Assembly: GCF_002843305.1 (NCBI RefSeq)
Contig: NZ_PGSG01000091.1
Coordinates: 55,131 to 119,130 of the forward strand
Length of the DNA: 64,000 nt
Reading direction: 5' to 3'
Source: Streptomyces barkulensis
Lineage (GTDB): Bacteria; Actinomycetota; Actinomycetes; Streptomycetales; Streptomycetaceae
In this document: one piece after another, positions 9,111 to 19,045 of the stretch
Layout of the letters: every line of letters starts with the position of its first letter
Position numbering within the stretch: position 1 is the first letter of the stretch
Notes under the pieces: generated by a model
Database searches by the model: none
The model's input: the letters and a program-made list of their open reading frames with translations, nothing else
Told to the model about the DNA's origin: nothing
Made by a program: the position numbers and the translations under genes

Positions 9111-9194
9111 ATGTCTCGAGCTGGAATTGCCTTGGTGAGTCGGCGGCACGTCGACCTCGGCCGCATGTCCAGCGCCATCTGTCCGACGGGCTGA
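9111..9194 (+). CDS. 27-residue cysteine-type leader peptide upstream of sir
   Basis: Short ORF encoding MSRAGIALVSRRHVDLGRMS followed by SAICPTG. It belongs to the actinobacterial 'putative leader peptide' type found before sulfur-assimilation genes, recognised here by VSRRHVDLxR and the terminal IC. In mycobacteria, cysteine-containing short ORFs before sulfur genes attenuate expression according to cysteine supply; the same role is inferred here. No clear Shine-Dalgarno precedes the ATG. Its stop codon lies in GCTGACA (9190-9196), which could pair with TGTCAGC (9280-9286) further down the 5' region. Confidence 0.75.
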   Translation: MSRAGIALVSRRHVDLGRMSSAICPTG

Positions 9195-9351
9195 CAGTCC
9201 CAGCACCGCCGCACATCCGCCGCCCCCGTCGTCGCGGGCAGGCGCCCCCCGATTCCCGCTTCCCGTCCGGGTTCACGCATGTCAGCGCACCCGGGCGGAT
9301 CCGGTCCGCTTCCCGCGCAGCCGAGTCCAGCAGAAGGACGAACACACCGCC

Positions 9352-11049
<1,698 letters not shown>

Positions 11050-11134
11050 GCGACGCACACGCGGCCACCGCCCCGCACCCCACCACCAACCCGCACCGTC
11101 GCCGCGTGGGCGGAGAAGCGAACGAGGAGGCACC

Positions 11135-11320
11135 GTGAGCGAGCGTGCCGCCCCGTTCTACTGCCCGTACTGCGGAGACGAGGATCTGCGGCCGTCCGAG
11201 GACGGCCACGGCGCGTGGGAGTGCGCCTCCTGCAATCGCGCCTTCAGGCTCTCGTTCCTCGGACTGCTGGCCGACGGCCTGCGGCGGTCCGGTTCCACCG
11301 AGGGAGACAGCACACGATGA
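11135..11320 (+). CDS. Small zinc-ribbon protein of the sulfate-assimilation operon
   Basis: A 61-residue protein of unknown function. It has two CxxC knuckles (YCPYCGDEDL and WECASCNRAF), which suggests a structural zinc or iron site. GTG 11135 has a strong GAGGAGG upstream. Its stop codon overlaps the cysH start (ATGA), so it is co-translated with cysH. The same small gene sits between sir and cysH in other streptomycetes, so it may assist sulfite or APS reductase, for example as a redox or metal adaptor; that is inference. Confidence 0.8.
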   Translation: MSERAAPFYCPYCGDEDLRPSEDGHGAWECASCNRAFRLSFLGLLADGLRRSGSTEGDSTR

Positions 11321-12048
11321 ACGCCGCCGAGGACCGTTACGACCTGTACGACCTGCGGGCGGACGCCGGCGAGCTGCGCCGGCTCGCCGAGAAGGCGGGC
11401 CGTGAACTGGAGGACGCCCCGGCGCTGGAGGTCCTGCGCTGGGCGGCCGGCGCCTTCGGCCCGCGCTTCTGCGTGACCTCCTCGATGGAGGACGCCGTCG
11501 TCGCGCACCTGGCCTCGCGCGTGGCGCCCGGTGTGGACGTGGTGTTCCTCGACACCGGCTACCACTTCCCGGAGACCATCGGCACCCGGGACGCGGTGGC
11601 GGCGGTGATGGACGTCAACGTCGTCACGCTCACCCCGCGGCAGACCGTGGCCGAGCAGGATGCCGAGTACGGGCCGCGCCTGCACGACCGCGACCCCGAC
11701 CTGTGCTGCGCGCTGCGCAAGGTCAGGCCGCTTGAGGAGGGCCTGCGCGGGTACGACGCCTGGGCCACCGGGCTGCGCCGCGACGAGTCCCCGACCAGGG
11801 CGGGGACGCCGGTCGTCGGCTGGGACGAGAGGCGGGGCAAGGTCAAGGTCTCGCCCATCGCACGCTGGACGCAGGACGACGTGGACGCCTACGTTGCCGA
11901 GCACGGTGTCCTCACCAACCCTCTGCTGATGGACGGTTACCCCTCCATCGGGTGCGCGCCCTGCACTCGGCGGGTGCTGGAGGGCGAGGACGCCCGTTCC
12001 GGCCGCTGGGCCGGACGCGGCAAGACCGAGTGCGGACTGCATGGCTGA
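11317..12048 (+). CDS. cysH: Adenylyl-sulfate (APS) reductase, assimilatory
   Basis: Reduces activated sulfate to sulfite with thioredoxin. The 243-residue protein has the nucleotide-binding loop region VTSSMEDAVVAHL. Cysteine pairs at DLCCALRK and GCAPCT match the [4Fe-4S]-containing APS-type enzymes rather than cluster-free PAPS reductases. The catalytic cysteine is in the C-terminal TECGLHG. ATGA overlap with the preceding zinc-ribbon gene. Confidence 0.93.
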   Translation: MNAAEDRYDLYDLRADAGELRRLAEKAGRELEDAPALEVLRWAAGAFGPRFCVTSSMEDAVVAHLASRVAPGVDVVFLDTGYHFPETIGTRDAVAAVMDVNVVTLTPRQTVAEQDAEYGPRLHDRDPDLCCALRKVRPLEEGLRGYDAWATGLRRDESPTRAGTPVVGWDERRGKVKVSPIARWTQDDVDAYVAEHGVLTNPLLMDGYPSIGCAPCTRRVLEGEDARSGRWAGRGKTECGLHG

Positions 12049-12095
12049 TGGCGAACCCGATGGCCGTAGGGGCCCAGACAGTTGAGGAGCGTCAG

Positions 12096-12692
12096 ATGAG
12101 CGGGGCGACCGCCTCCGGCACGGACAGAACCGGCACCACCGGCAGCACCACCGGAACCGGCACCGGAGCCACGATCTGGCTCACCGGCCTGCCCAGCGCC
12201 GGCAAGACCACGATCGCCCACGCGCTGGCGGGGCGGCTGCGCGACGAGGGCCACCGGGTGGAGGTGCTGGACGGCGACGAGATCAGGGAGTTCCTCTCCG
12301 CCGGTCTGGGCTTCTCCCGCGAGGACCGCCACACCAACGTGCAGCGGATCGGCTTCGTCGCCGAACTGCTGGCCTCCAACGGCGTGAAGGCCCTGGTCCC
12401 GGTGATCGCGCCGTACGCCGACAGCCGCGAGGCGGTCCGCAAGCGCCACCAGACGGAGGGCACGGCCTATCTGGAGGTGCACGTGGCCACGCCCGTGGAG
12501 GTGTGCTCCGAGCGCGATGTGAAGGGGCTGTACGCCAGGCAGGCCGCCGGGGAGCTGTCCGGGCTGACCGGGGTGGACGACCCGTACGAGGCGCCGGCCG
12601 ATCCGGACCTGCGGATCGAGGCGCACACCGAGCCGGTGGACGACTCCGCCGCCCGGCTGTACGCACTGCTCGCCGAGAGGGGACTGGCGTGA
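12096..12692 (+). CDS. cysC: Adenylyl-sulfate kinase
   Basis: Phosphorylates APS to PAPS. The P-loop GLPSAGKT lies at residues ~28-35, followed by the family motifs DGDEIREFLSAGLGFSREDR and NVQRIGFVAELL. ATG 12096 is chosen because GAGGAG precedes it by 7 bp; it gives 198 residues with a ~25-residue Thr/Gly-rich tail before the fold. GTGA overlap with cysD. Because cysH looks APS-specific, PAPS made here may serve sulfotransferases rather than reduction. Confidence 0.92.
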   Translation: MSGATASGTDRTGTTGSTTGTGTGATIWLTGLPSAGKTTIAHALAGRLRDEGHRVEVLDGDEIREFLSAGLGFSREDRHTNVQRIGFVAELLASNGVKALVPVIAPYADSREAVRKRHQTEGTAYLEVHVATPVEVCSERDVKGLYARQAAGELSGLTGVDDPYEAPADPDLRIEAHTEPVDDSAARLYALLAERGLA

Positions 12693-13687
12693 CGACCTCG
12701 ACCGAACCGACCACCGGGCCCGCCGACGCCACCGGAACGGCCGCCGCCGCCGACGCATCCGCAGACGCCACCGGAACGGCCTCCGGCACGGCGTACGCGC
12801 TGAGCCATCTGGACGCGCTGGAGTCGGAGGCGGTGCACATCTTCCGCGAGGTGGCGGGCGAGTTCGAGCGGCCGGTGATCCTGTTCTCCGGCGGCAAGGA
12901 CTCCATCGTGATGCTGCATCTGGCTCTGAAGGCGTTCGCCCCGGCGCCGGTGCCCTTCGCGCTGCTGCACGTGGACACCGGCCACAACTTCCCCGAAGTC
13001 CTCGACTACCGCGACCGGGTGGTGGCCGAGCACCGGCTGCGTCTGCACGTCGCCTCCGTGCAGGAGTTCATCGACCGCGGCGAGCTGCGCGAGCGCGCGG
13101 ACGGCACCCGCAACCCGCTGCAGACCGTGCCCCTGCTGCACGCCATCGAGAGCAACCGCTTCGACGCGGTCTTCGGCGGCGGCCGGCGCGACGAGGAGAA
13201 GGCCCGCGCCAAGGAGCGGGTGTTCTCGCTGCGCGACGAGTTCGGCGGCTGGGACCCGCGCCGCCAGCGCCCCGAACTGTGGCAGCTGTACAACGGCCGC
13301 CACGCGCCGGGCGAGCATGTGCGCGTCTTCCCGCTGTCCAACTGGACCGAGCTGGACGTGTGGCAGTACATCGGGCGGGAGAAGATCGAGCTGCCCGCCA
13401 TCTACTACGCCCACACCCGCGAGGTCTTCAAACGCAACGGGATGTGGCTGGCGCCGGGCGAGTGGGGCGGCCCCAGGGACGGCGAGACGGTCCGGGAGCG
13501 CCGGGTGCGCTACCGCACCGTCGGCGACATGTCCTGTACCGGGGCGGTGGACTCCGACGCCGCCACCATCGAGCAGGTCATAGCCGAGATCGCCGCCTCC
13601 CGGCTGACCGAGCGGGGTGCGACCCGGGCCGACGACAAGCTGTCGGAGGCCGCCATGGAGGACCGCAAGCGCGAAGGGTACTTCTGA
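12689..13687 (+). CDS. cysD: Sulfate adenylyltransferase small subunit
   Basis: ATP sulfurylase catalytic subunit that forms APS from sulfate and ATP, paired with the GTPase CysN. The 332-residue protein has the PP-loop FSGGKDSIVMLHLALKAF at about residue 73. Later conserved blocks are FGGGRRDEEKARAKERVFS and SCTGAVDSDA. The first ~35 residues are a Thr/Ala-rich, poorly conserved tail. GTG 12689 overlaps the cysC stop (GTGA). Confidence 0.93.
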   Translation: MTTSTEPTTGPADATGTAAAADASADATGTASGTAYALSHLDALESEAVHIFREVAGEFERPVILFSGGKDSIVMLHLALKAFAPAPVPFALLHVDTGHNFPEVLDYRDRVVAEHRLRLHVASVQEFIDRGELRERADGTRNPLQTVPLLHAIESNRFDAVFGGGRRDEEKARAKERVFSLRDEFGGWDPRRQRPELWQLYNGRHAPGEHVRVFPLSNWTELDVWQYIGREKIELPAIYYAHTREVFKRNGMWLAPGEWGGPRDGETVRERRVRYRTVGDMSCTGAVDSDAATIEQVIAEIAASRLTERGATRADDKLSEAAMEDRKREGYF

Positions 13688-13690
13688 CCG

Positions 13691-15088
13691 ATGACCACCG
13701 CTGCCACCACTTCCACAGCCGGCGCCGCCGAGGCCGCCGGGGCCGCCGGGGCCGCCGGACTGCTGCGGGAGACCTCGCTGCTGCGTTTCGCCACCGCCGG
13801 TTCGGTCGACGACGGCAAGTCCACCCTGGTCGGGCGGCTGCTGCACGACTCCAAGTCGGTCCTGGCCGACCAGCTGGAGGCCGTCGAGCACGCCTCCCGC
13901 AGCCGCGGCGCCGAGGGCCCGGACCTGGCGCTGCTGACCGACGGGCTGCGCGCCGAGCGCGAGCAGGGCATCACCATCGACGTGGCCTACCGCTACTTCG
14001 CCACGCCGCGGCGCCGGTTCATCCTGGCCGACACCCCCGGCCATGTGCAGTACACCCGCAACATGGTCACCGGCGCATCCACCGCCGACCTGGCCATCAT
14101 CCTGGTCGACGCCCGCAACGGCGTGGTCGAGCAGACCCGCCGTCACGCCGCGGTCGCCGCCCTGCTGCGGGTGCCGCACGTGGTGCTGGCCGTCAACAAG
14201 ATGGACCTGGCCGGCTACGACGAGGCCGTCTTCGCCTCCATCGCCGAGCAGTTCACCGCCTACGCCGCCTCGCTGGGCGTGCCGGAGGTCACCGCCGTGC
14301 CGATCTCGGCGCTGGTCGGCGACAACGTGGTCACCCCGTCCGAGCACATGGACTGGTACAGCGGCCCGACCGTCCTGGAGCACCTGGAGACCGTCGAGGT
14401 CGACCACGACCCGGCCGGGGACGTGGCCCGCTTCCCCGTCCAGTACGTCATCCGCCCGCAGACCGCCGAGCACCCCGACTACCGCGGCTACGCCGGCCAG
14501 CTCGCCTCAGGCGTGCTGCGCGTGGGCCAGCCGGTGACGGTGCTGCCCTCGGGCCGCACCTCGGTGATCGAGGGCATCGACGCACTGGGCCAGTCGGTCC
14601 GGGCCGCCTGGGCGCCGCAGTCGGTCACCGTCCGCCTGGCGGACGACCTCGACATCTCCCGCGGCGACCTGATCGCCCCGGCCGACGACGCCCCGGCCCC
14701 GAGCCAGGACGTCACCGCCACCGTCTGCCACCTGCACGACACCCCGCTGCGGGTGGGGCAGCGGGTGCTGCTGAAGCACACCACCCGCACGGTCAAGGCG
14801 ATCGTCAAGGAGATTCCCTCCCGGCTGACCCTGGACGACCTCTCGCCCCACCCCGAGCCGGGCGAGCTGGTGGCCAACGACATCGGCCGGGTGCGGATCC
14901 GCACCGCCGAGCCGCTGCCGCTGGACCCCTACGCGCTCTCCCGCCGCACCGGTTCGTTCCTGCTGATCGACCCGGCCGACGGCTCCACCCTCACCGCCGG
15001 CATGTCCGGCGAGGCCTTCGCCGGAGCCGACAAAGCGGTACGCGCCGCCGGGAACGACACCCCGCGGGAGGACGGATGGGACTTCTGA
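13691..15088 (+). CDS. cysN: Sulfate adenylyltransferase GTPase subunit
   Basis: EF-Tu-like GTPase whose GTP hydrolysis drives APS synthesis by CysD. The 465-residue protein carries G1 SVDDGKST, the switch region EQGITIDVAYRYF, G3 DTPGH and G4 NKMDL in order. Domains II/III follow. No APS-kinase domain is fused, in keeping with a separate cysC. It starts 3 bp after cysD and is the last gene before the transporter part of the cluster. Confidence 0.94.
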   Translation: MTTAATTSTAGAAEAAGAAGAAGLLRETSLLRFATAGSVDDGKSTLVGRLLHDSKSVLADQLEAVEHASRSRGAEGPDLALLTDGLRAEREQGITIDVAYRYFATPRRRFILADTPGHVQYTRNMVTGASTADLAIILVDARNGVVEQTRRHAAVAALLRVPHVVLAVNKMDLAGYDEAVFASIAEQFTAYAASLGVPEVTAVPISALVGDNVVTPSEHMDWYSGPTVLEHLETVEVDHDPAGDVARFPVQYVIRPQTAEHPDYRGYAGQLASGVLRVGQPVTVLPSGRTSVIEGIDALGQSVRAAWAPQSVTVRLADDLDISRGDLIAPADDAPAPSQDVTATVCHLHDTPLRVGQRVLLKHTTRTVKAIVKEIPSRLTLDDLSPHPEPGELVANDIGRVRIRTAEPLPLDPYALSRRTGSFLLIDPADGSTLTAGMSGEAFAGADKAVRAAGNDTPREDGWDF

Positions 15089-15380
15089 GCGCGGCGGGCA
15101 CCGCCGTGCAGGACGCCTTCTCCACCTTCGACCACACCGGTGGCCGGATCGGCAGCGGCGTCCGGGGCAGCGGGCAGGGCGGACTGGCGGGATGCCGCCG
15201 GTGACGCCCGGCGCCCGGCCGCACGACCCGCACCCCGGGCACGACCAGCCCGACCCGTACGACCCGCGCTCCGAGGGCATCCCATATGCCCCCGAAGTGC
15301 GGTATGTCCCCGCCGTACACGCCGGCTCTCCCCCGCCGTAGCCGCCCGAACAGGGTGGCGAACCACGAGAGGACCCCGCT
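15089..15380 (+). other. Gap where a substrate-binding protein gene is expected
   Basis: Between cysN and ssuB there are only 292 bp, too short for a ~350-residue periplasmic-binding lipoprotein, although related streptomycete clusters carry one here. A 49-codon frame (15192-15341, MPPVTPGARPHDPHPGHDQP...) is Pro/His/Asp-rich and has no recognisable relative. No lipobox sequence was found. The gap probably holds the ssuB ribosome-binding region (GAGAGGA) and perhaps its promoter. Confidence 0.55.
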
Positions 15381-16199
15381 GTGTCCACCGAACTCGCCAC
15401 CCCCGCCCCGGCGCCGTCCGTCACCGGTGCCGGGGCCGGGCAGGCCCGTCCGTACGCGGTGCGGCTCGACCGCGTCTCGAAGTCCTTCGGCTCCTCCCCC
15501 CGCGCCCGCCAGCAGGTGCTGGACGGCATCGACCTGACGGCGGCGCCCGGCGAGTTCGTCTGCCTGCTGGGCGCCTCCGGCTGCGGCAAGTCCACCCTGC
15601 TGAACCTGGTGGCCGGACTCGACCACCCGACCTCCGGCGAGGTGCGGGTGCCGCACGGCCGGCCCGCGCTGATGTTCCAGGACCATGCGCTCTTCCCCTG
15701 GCTGAGCGCCGGCCGCAACGTGGAGCTGGCTCTGAAGCTGGCCGGAGCGCCCAAGTCCGAGCGGCGCGGGCGGGCCGAGGAGCTGCTGCGGCTGGTACGG
15801 CTGCCGGACGCGTACGGCAAGCGGGTGCACCAGCTCTCCGGCGGGATGCGGCAGCGCGTGGCGCTGGCCCGCTCGCTGGCCCAGGGCAGCCGGGTGCTGC
15901 TGATGGACGAGCCCTTCGCCGCGCTGGACGCCATCACCCGCGACCTGCTGCACGAGGAGCTGACCCGCGTGTGGCGCGAGCGGGAGCTGACGGTGCTGTT
16001 CGTCACCCACAACGTGCGCGAGGCGGTACGGCTCGGACAGCGGGTCGTGCTGCTGTCCTCGCGTCCGGGGCGCGTGGCGCGCGAGTGGGACGTGGACATC
16101 CCCTACCCCCGCCGTATCGAGGACGCCGCGGTCACCTCCCTCGCCCGGGAGATCACCGGCCACCTGCACGAGGAGATCGTCCGACATGCCCGCCACTGA
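15381..16199 (+). CDS. ssuB: ABC transporter ATP-binding protein, sulfonate/nitrate type
   Basis: ATPase of an SsuBC/TauBC-type importer for organic sulfur, probably aliphatic sulfonates given the cys context. The 272-residue protein has Walker A GASGCGKST, signature LSGGMRQRVALARSLA, Walker B VLLMDEPFAALD and H-loop FVTHNVREAV, all intact. GTG 15381 follows GAGAGGA. It overlaps ssuC by 14 bp. No binding protein gene is adjacent, so the import substrate is uncertain. Confidence 0.85.
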   Translation: MSTELATPAPAPSVTGAGAGQARPYAVRLDRVSKSFGSSPRARQQVLDGIDLTAAPGEFVCLLGASGCGKSTLLNLVAGLDHPTSGEVRVPHGRPALMFQDHALFPWLSAGRNVELALKLAGAPKSERRGRAEELLRLVRLPDAYGKRVHQLSGGMRQRVALARSLAQGSRVLLMDEPFAALDAITRDLLHEELTRVWRERELTVLFVTHNVREAVRLGQRVVLLSSRPGRVAREWDVDIPYPRRIEDAAVTSLAREITGHLHEEIVRHARH

Positions 16200-17124
16200 C
16201 ACCGAGGACTCCCGGCGGGGCGCCCGGTACGAACCCTCGGGGCGCGCCCCCGGTGCCCCCGGCGGTTCCGGCCCCGGCGACTCCGACGAGATGGCGTCCG
16301 GCCTGGACGCCCTGGAGTCCCCCGTGTCCGCCACCGCCGCCACCTCGCGGCGGGTGCTGGCCAAGGCCGCGCCGCCGCTGGCGGCCGTCGCCCTGGTGCT
16401 GGTGCTGTGGCAGACGGCGTACGCGCTGAACTGGTCGGCCTCCCTGCCCTCCCCCGCCGCCGTGTGGGGCGAGCTGGCGGGCGCCTGGTCGGACGGCACC
16501 CTGCTGCCCGCCCTCGGCCACAGCCTGCTGCGCTGCCTGATCGGCTTCGCCGCCTCCGCCGCCGTCGGCGTCCCCCTGGGACTGCTGCTCACCCGGGTCG
16601 CGCCGCTGCGCACGGTCCTGGGGCCCATCCTGTCCGCCGTGCAGTCGCTGCCGGCCGCCGCGCTGGTGCCGGTCGCGGTGATCGCGCTGGGCAACTCCGA
16701 GGGCGCGGTGTACGCCGTGGTGCTGCTCGGCGCGGTGCCGTCCATCGCCGTCGGGGTCACCGCCGCCGTCGACCGGATTCCGCCGCTGCTGCTGCGGGCG
16801 GGCCGGTCGATGGGCGCCGGCGGCCTGCGCGGAGCCGTCCACGTCCTCGTCCCCGCCGCGCTGCCCGGCTTCGTGACGGCCCTGCGGCAGGGCTGGACCT
16901 TCGGCTGGCGCGCCCTGATGACGGCCGAACTCATCACCGCCACCCCCCTGCCCGGCATCGGCCGGATGCTGGACGCGGGCCGGCAGGGCGGCGAGCTGAG
17001 CCTGGTGCTGGCCTCGGTGGTGCTGATCCTGGCGGTCGGCGTGGCCGTGGAGTCGGCGCTGTTCTCCCCCGTGGAGCGCCGCGTGCTGCACAGCCGCGGC
17101 CTGGCGTCGGCGGCCGGGCGGTGA
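16186..17124 (+). CDS. ssuC: ABC transporter permease, sulfonate/nitrate type
   Basis: Inner-membrane permease of 312 residues. It has about six hydrophobic segments after a ~60-residue soluble, Gly/Ser-rich N-terminus, and the cytoplasmic contact loop (AGRSMGAGGLRGAVHVLVPA) that docks the ATPase. It overlaps ssuB by 14 bp and the chelatase by GTGA, so all three are translationally coupled. Confidence 0.85.
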   Translation: MPATDTEDSRRGARYEPSGRAPGAPGGSGPGDSDEMASGLDALESPVSATAATSRRVLAKAAPPLAAVALVLVLWQTAYALNWSASLPSPAAVWGELAGAWSDGTLLPALGHSLLRCLIGFAASAAVGVPLGLLLTRVAPLRTVLGPILSAVQSLPAAALVPVAVIALGNSEGAVYAVVLLGAVPSIAVGVTAAVDRIPPLLLRAGRSMGAGGLRGAVHVLVPAALPGFVTALRQGWTFGWRALMTAELITATPLPGIGRMLDAGRQGGELSLVLASVVLILAVGVAVESALFSPVERRVLHSRGLASAAGR

Positions 17125-17972
17125 GCGGTCCCGTGCGCGCCCTCCGCGTCACCGCCCGCCACACCCCGGACACCCGCGGCGTCCACGACACCCGCGACAC
17201 CCGCGGCGACCGTCCCGCCCTGCTGGTCGTCGCGCACGGCAGCCGCGACCCGCGCCACGCGGCGACGGTGGCCGCGCTGTGCGCCCGGCTGCGCGGGCTG
17301 CGCCCGAAGCTGCGGGTCGAGGTGGGCCATCTGGACTTCAACGCCCCCTCCGTCCCCCAGGTGCTGACCCGTCTGCACGCCGACGGGGTGCGGCGGGTGG
17401 TGGCGCTGCCGCTGCTGCTCACCCGCGCCTTCCACGCCAAGGCCGACATCCCCGCGGTCCTCGGCGAGACGGTGGCGCGGCTGCCGCGGCTGGCGGTGCG
17501 CCAGGCCGACGTCCTGGGCCCGGACCGGCTGCTGACGGCCGCCCTGGAGCGGCGGCTGCACGAGGCCGGGCTGCGGCCCGGCGACGAACGCTCGACCGGG
17601 GTCGTCCTGGCCTCGGCGGGCTCCTCCGACCCGGAGGCGATCGCGGTGATCGCAGATATCGCGCGGGAGTGGCGGCACATCTCCGGTTGGTGTGCCGTGC
17701 GGCCCGCGTTCGCCTCCGCATCCCTTCCCCGCACCGCCGACGCGGTGCGGGAGCTGCGCGCCCGGGGGGTGCGGCGGGTGGCCGTCGCCCCGTACGTCCT
17801 CGCGCCCGGCTTCCTCCCGGACCGCATCGCCGCCGGCGCCCGCGAGGCGGGCGCGGACCTGCTGGCGCCGGTGCTGGGCGACGCCCCGGAGCTGGCCCGT
17901 CTGATGGCGTGCCGCTACGACGAGACGCTGGTGCGGTGGCCGGTGGAGGGCGGGGTGCCGGTCAGCGCGTGA
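17121..17972 (+). CDS. Sirohydrochlorin chelatase (CbiX/SirB type)
   Basis: Inserts iron into sirohydrochlorin to make the siroheme needed by the sulfite reductase at the head of the operon. The 283-residue protein has two related halves: one begins LLVVAHGSRDPRHAATVAAL, with the metal-binding histidines in this motif and in PLLLTRAFHAKADIP; the second has the weaker VVLASAGSSDPEAIA and PYVLAPGFLPDRI. GTG 17121 overlaps the permease stop. Cobalt chelation cannot be excluded, but the operon favours iron. Confidence 0.87.
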   Translation: MSGPVRALRVTARHTPDTRGVHDTRDTRGDRPALLVVAHGSRDPRHAATVAALCARLRGLRPKLRVEVGHLDFNAPSVPQVLTRLHADGVRRVVALPLLLTRAFHAKADIPAVLGETVARLPRLAVRQADVLGPDRLLTAALERRLHEAGLRPGDERSTGVVLASAGSSDPEAIAVIADIAREWRHISGWCAVRPAFASASLPRTADAVRELRARGVRRVAVAPYVLAPGFLPDRIAAGAREAGADLLAPVLGDAPELARLMACRYDETLVRWPVEGGVPVSA

Positions 17973-18005
17973 TCCGGCCCCGCGCACCCGGCGGGCCGGA
18001 CGCGC

Positions 18006-18039
18006 GGAGCGCCCGGCCGGGGTGCCGGCCGGGCGCTCC
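18006..18039. terminator. Bidirectional hairpin terminator
   Basis: Perfect 15-bp stem (GGAGCGCCCGGCCGG / CCGGCCGGGCGCTCC) with a GGTG loop. It lies between the convergent chelatase and lectin genes, so it can end transcription from both sides. Confidence 0.85.
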
Positions 18040-18056
18040 GCCTGCGGCGGCGCGGA

Positions 18057-18794
18057 TCAGCCGTTCATGCCCGCGCCCTTCCACTGCTGGTTGGTGTGGT
18101 GCGAGGCGCAGGTCCAGATGCCCAGCCGGGCGCCGTTGCCGGTCTGCCAGCCGAGGGCGTCGAGGCACTTGCCGGAGTGGACGTTGCGCAGCAGCCCTCC
18201 CGGCAGCTTCTCCCACCGCTGGTTGCCCGCGCCGTGGCAGGAGTTGAGCCCGATGTGGGAGCCGTTCTCGGTCTTGGCGTACTGCACGTCCATGCACTTG
18301 CCCAGGGCCCGGATCGTTCCGTCGGAGTGGATCTTCCAGGCCTGGGCGACGCCGCCGTTGCAGGTGTAGAGCTGGATCGGGGTGCCGTCCGCGGTGTTGG
18401 CGCCCTTGACGTCGACGCACTTGCCGGAGTGCACGCCGACGATCGGGCCCGCGTCGGAGGGGACCGGAGGCAGGCAGTAGATCTCGATGAAGATCTGCCA
18501 GTAGGTCTCGTTGACCTGGTATCCGATCGGTCCCCGCACGACGCGGCAGTTGGCCGCCGGGTAGCCCTCCTGGGCCGCGGCGCCGTAGGCGGTGAGCCGT
18601 GCGTTCTGGACCGCGATGTTGTAGGGGCCGCCCCCGGAACCGGTGAAGTACTTCGGGGCGGTGGGCGCCGCGGCCGTCGCCGTGGTGGCGGCCCGGTCGG
18701 GCGCCGCCGGGGCGGCGGTCGCCGTCCCGGCCAGCATCAGGGTCGAGGTGAGCAGCGCCGCGAACACCGCGGCGAGCTTTCTGACCGACTTCAC
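18057..18794 (-). CDS. Secreted ricin-type beta-trefoil lectin domain protein
   Basis: Secreted carbohydrate-binding protein of 245 residues. The signal peptide is residues ~1-28 (KSVRKLAAVFAALLTSTLML, then AGTATA before AAP). A ~60-residue segment with two cysteines follows. The C-terminal trefoil (~115-245) has three repeats with GKCVDVKG, GKCMDVQYA and GKCLDALGW, each ending in a Q-x-W-like motif (QAWKIH, QRWEKL, QQWKGA). No catalytic domain is attached. GTG 18794 is the start that places the basic residues directly before the hydrophobic core. Transcribed alone. Confidence 0.85.
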   Translation of the reverse strand: MKSVRKLAAVFAALLTSTLMLAGTATAAPAAPDRAATTATAAAPTAPKYFTGSGGGPYNIAVQNARLTAYGAAAQEGYPAANCRVVRGPIGYQVNETYWQIFIEIYCLPPVPSDAGPIVGVHSGKCVDVKGANTADGTPIQLYTCNGGVAQAWKIHSDGTIRALGKCMDVQYAKTENGSHIGLNSCHGAGNQRWEKLPGGLLRNVHSGKCLDALGWQTGNGARLGIWTCASHHTNQQWKGAGMNG

Positions 18795-19045
18795 AGTGGT
18801 TCCCCTCACGTTGACGAGTACGGGTTGGTCGGGTCGCACGGGAACCCGCCGGACACGGCGGGCGATCCCCCGTGCGCCGACGGTAGGCGCGCCCCCTCCC
18901 GCGGCGACAGCGCCGCGGAGTCTCAGGGGAGTCTCAAACGCGCTGTGTGTCCACGCGGGCACGTTCCGGTCGCATCCGGTGATCTGGTGGCCGCCGCCGT
19001 CACTCGATAGGGTCGGCCGGTCACCGAGAGCGGGAGCGAGGGGGC

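Noticed and set aside
15192..15341. 49-codon ORF between cysN and ssuB as a gene or binding-protein remnant
   Set aside because: Pro/His/Asp low complexity with no lipobox or binding-protein motif.
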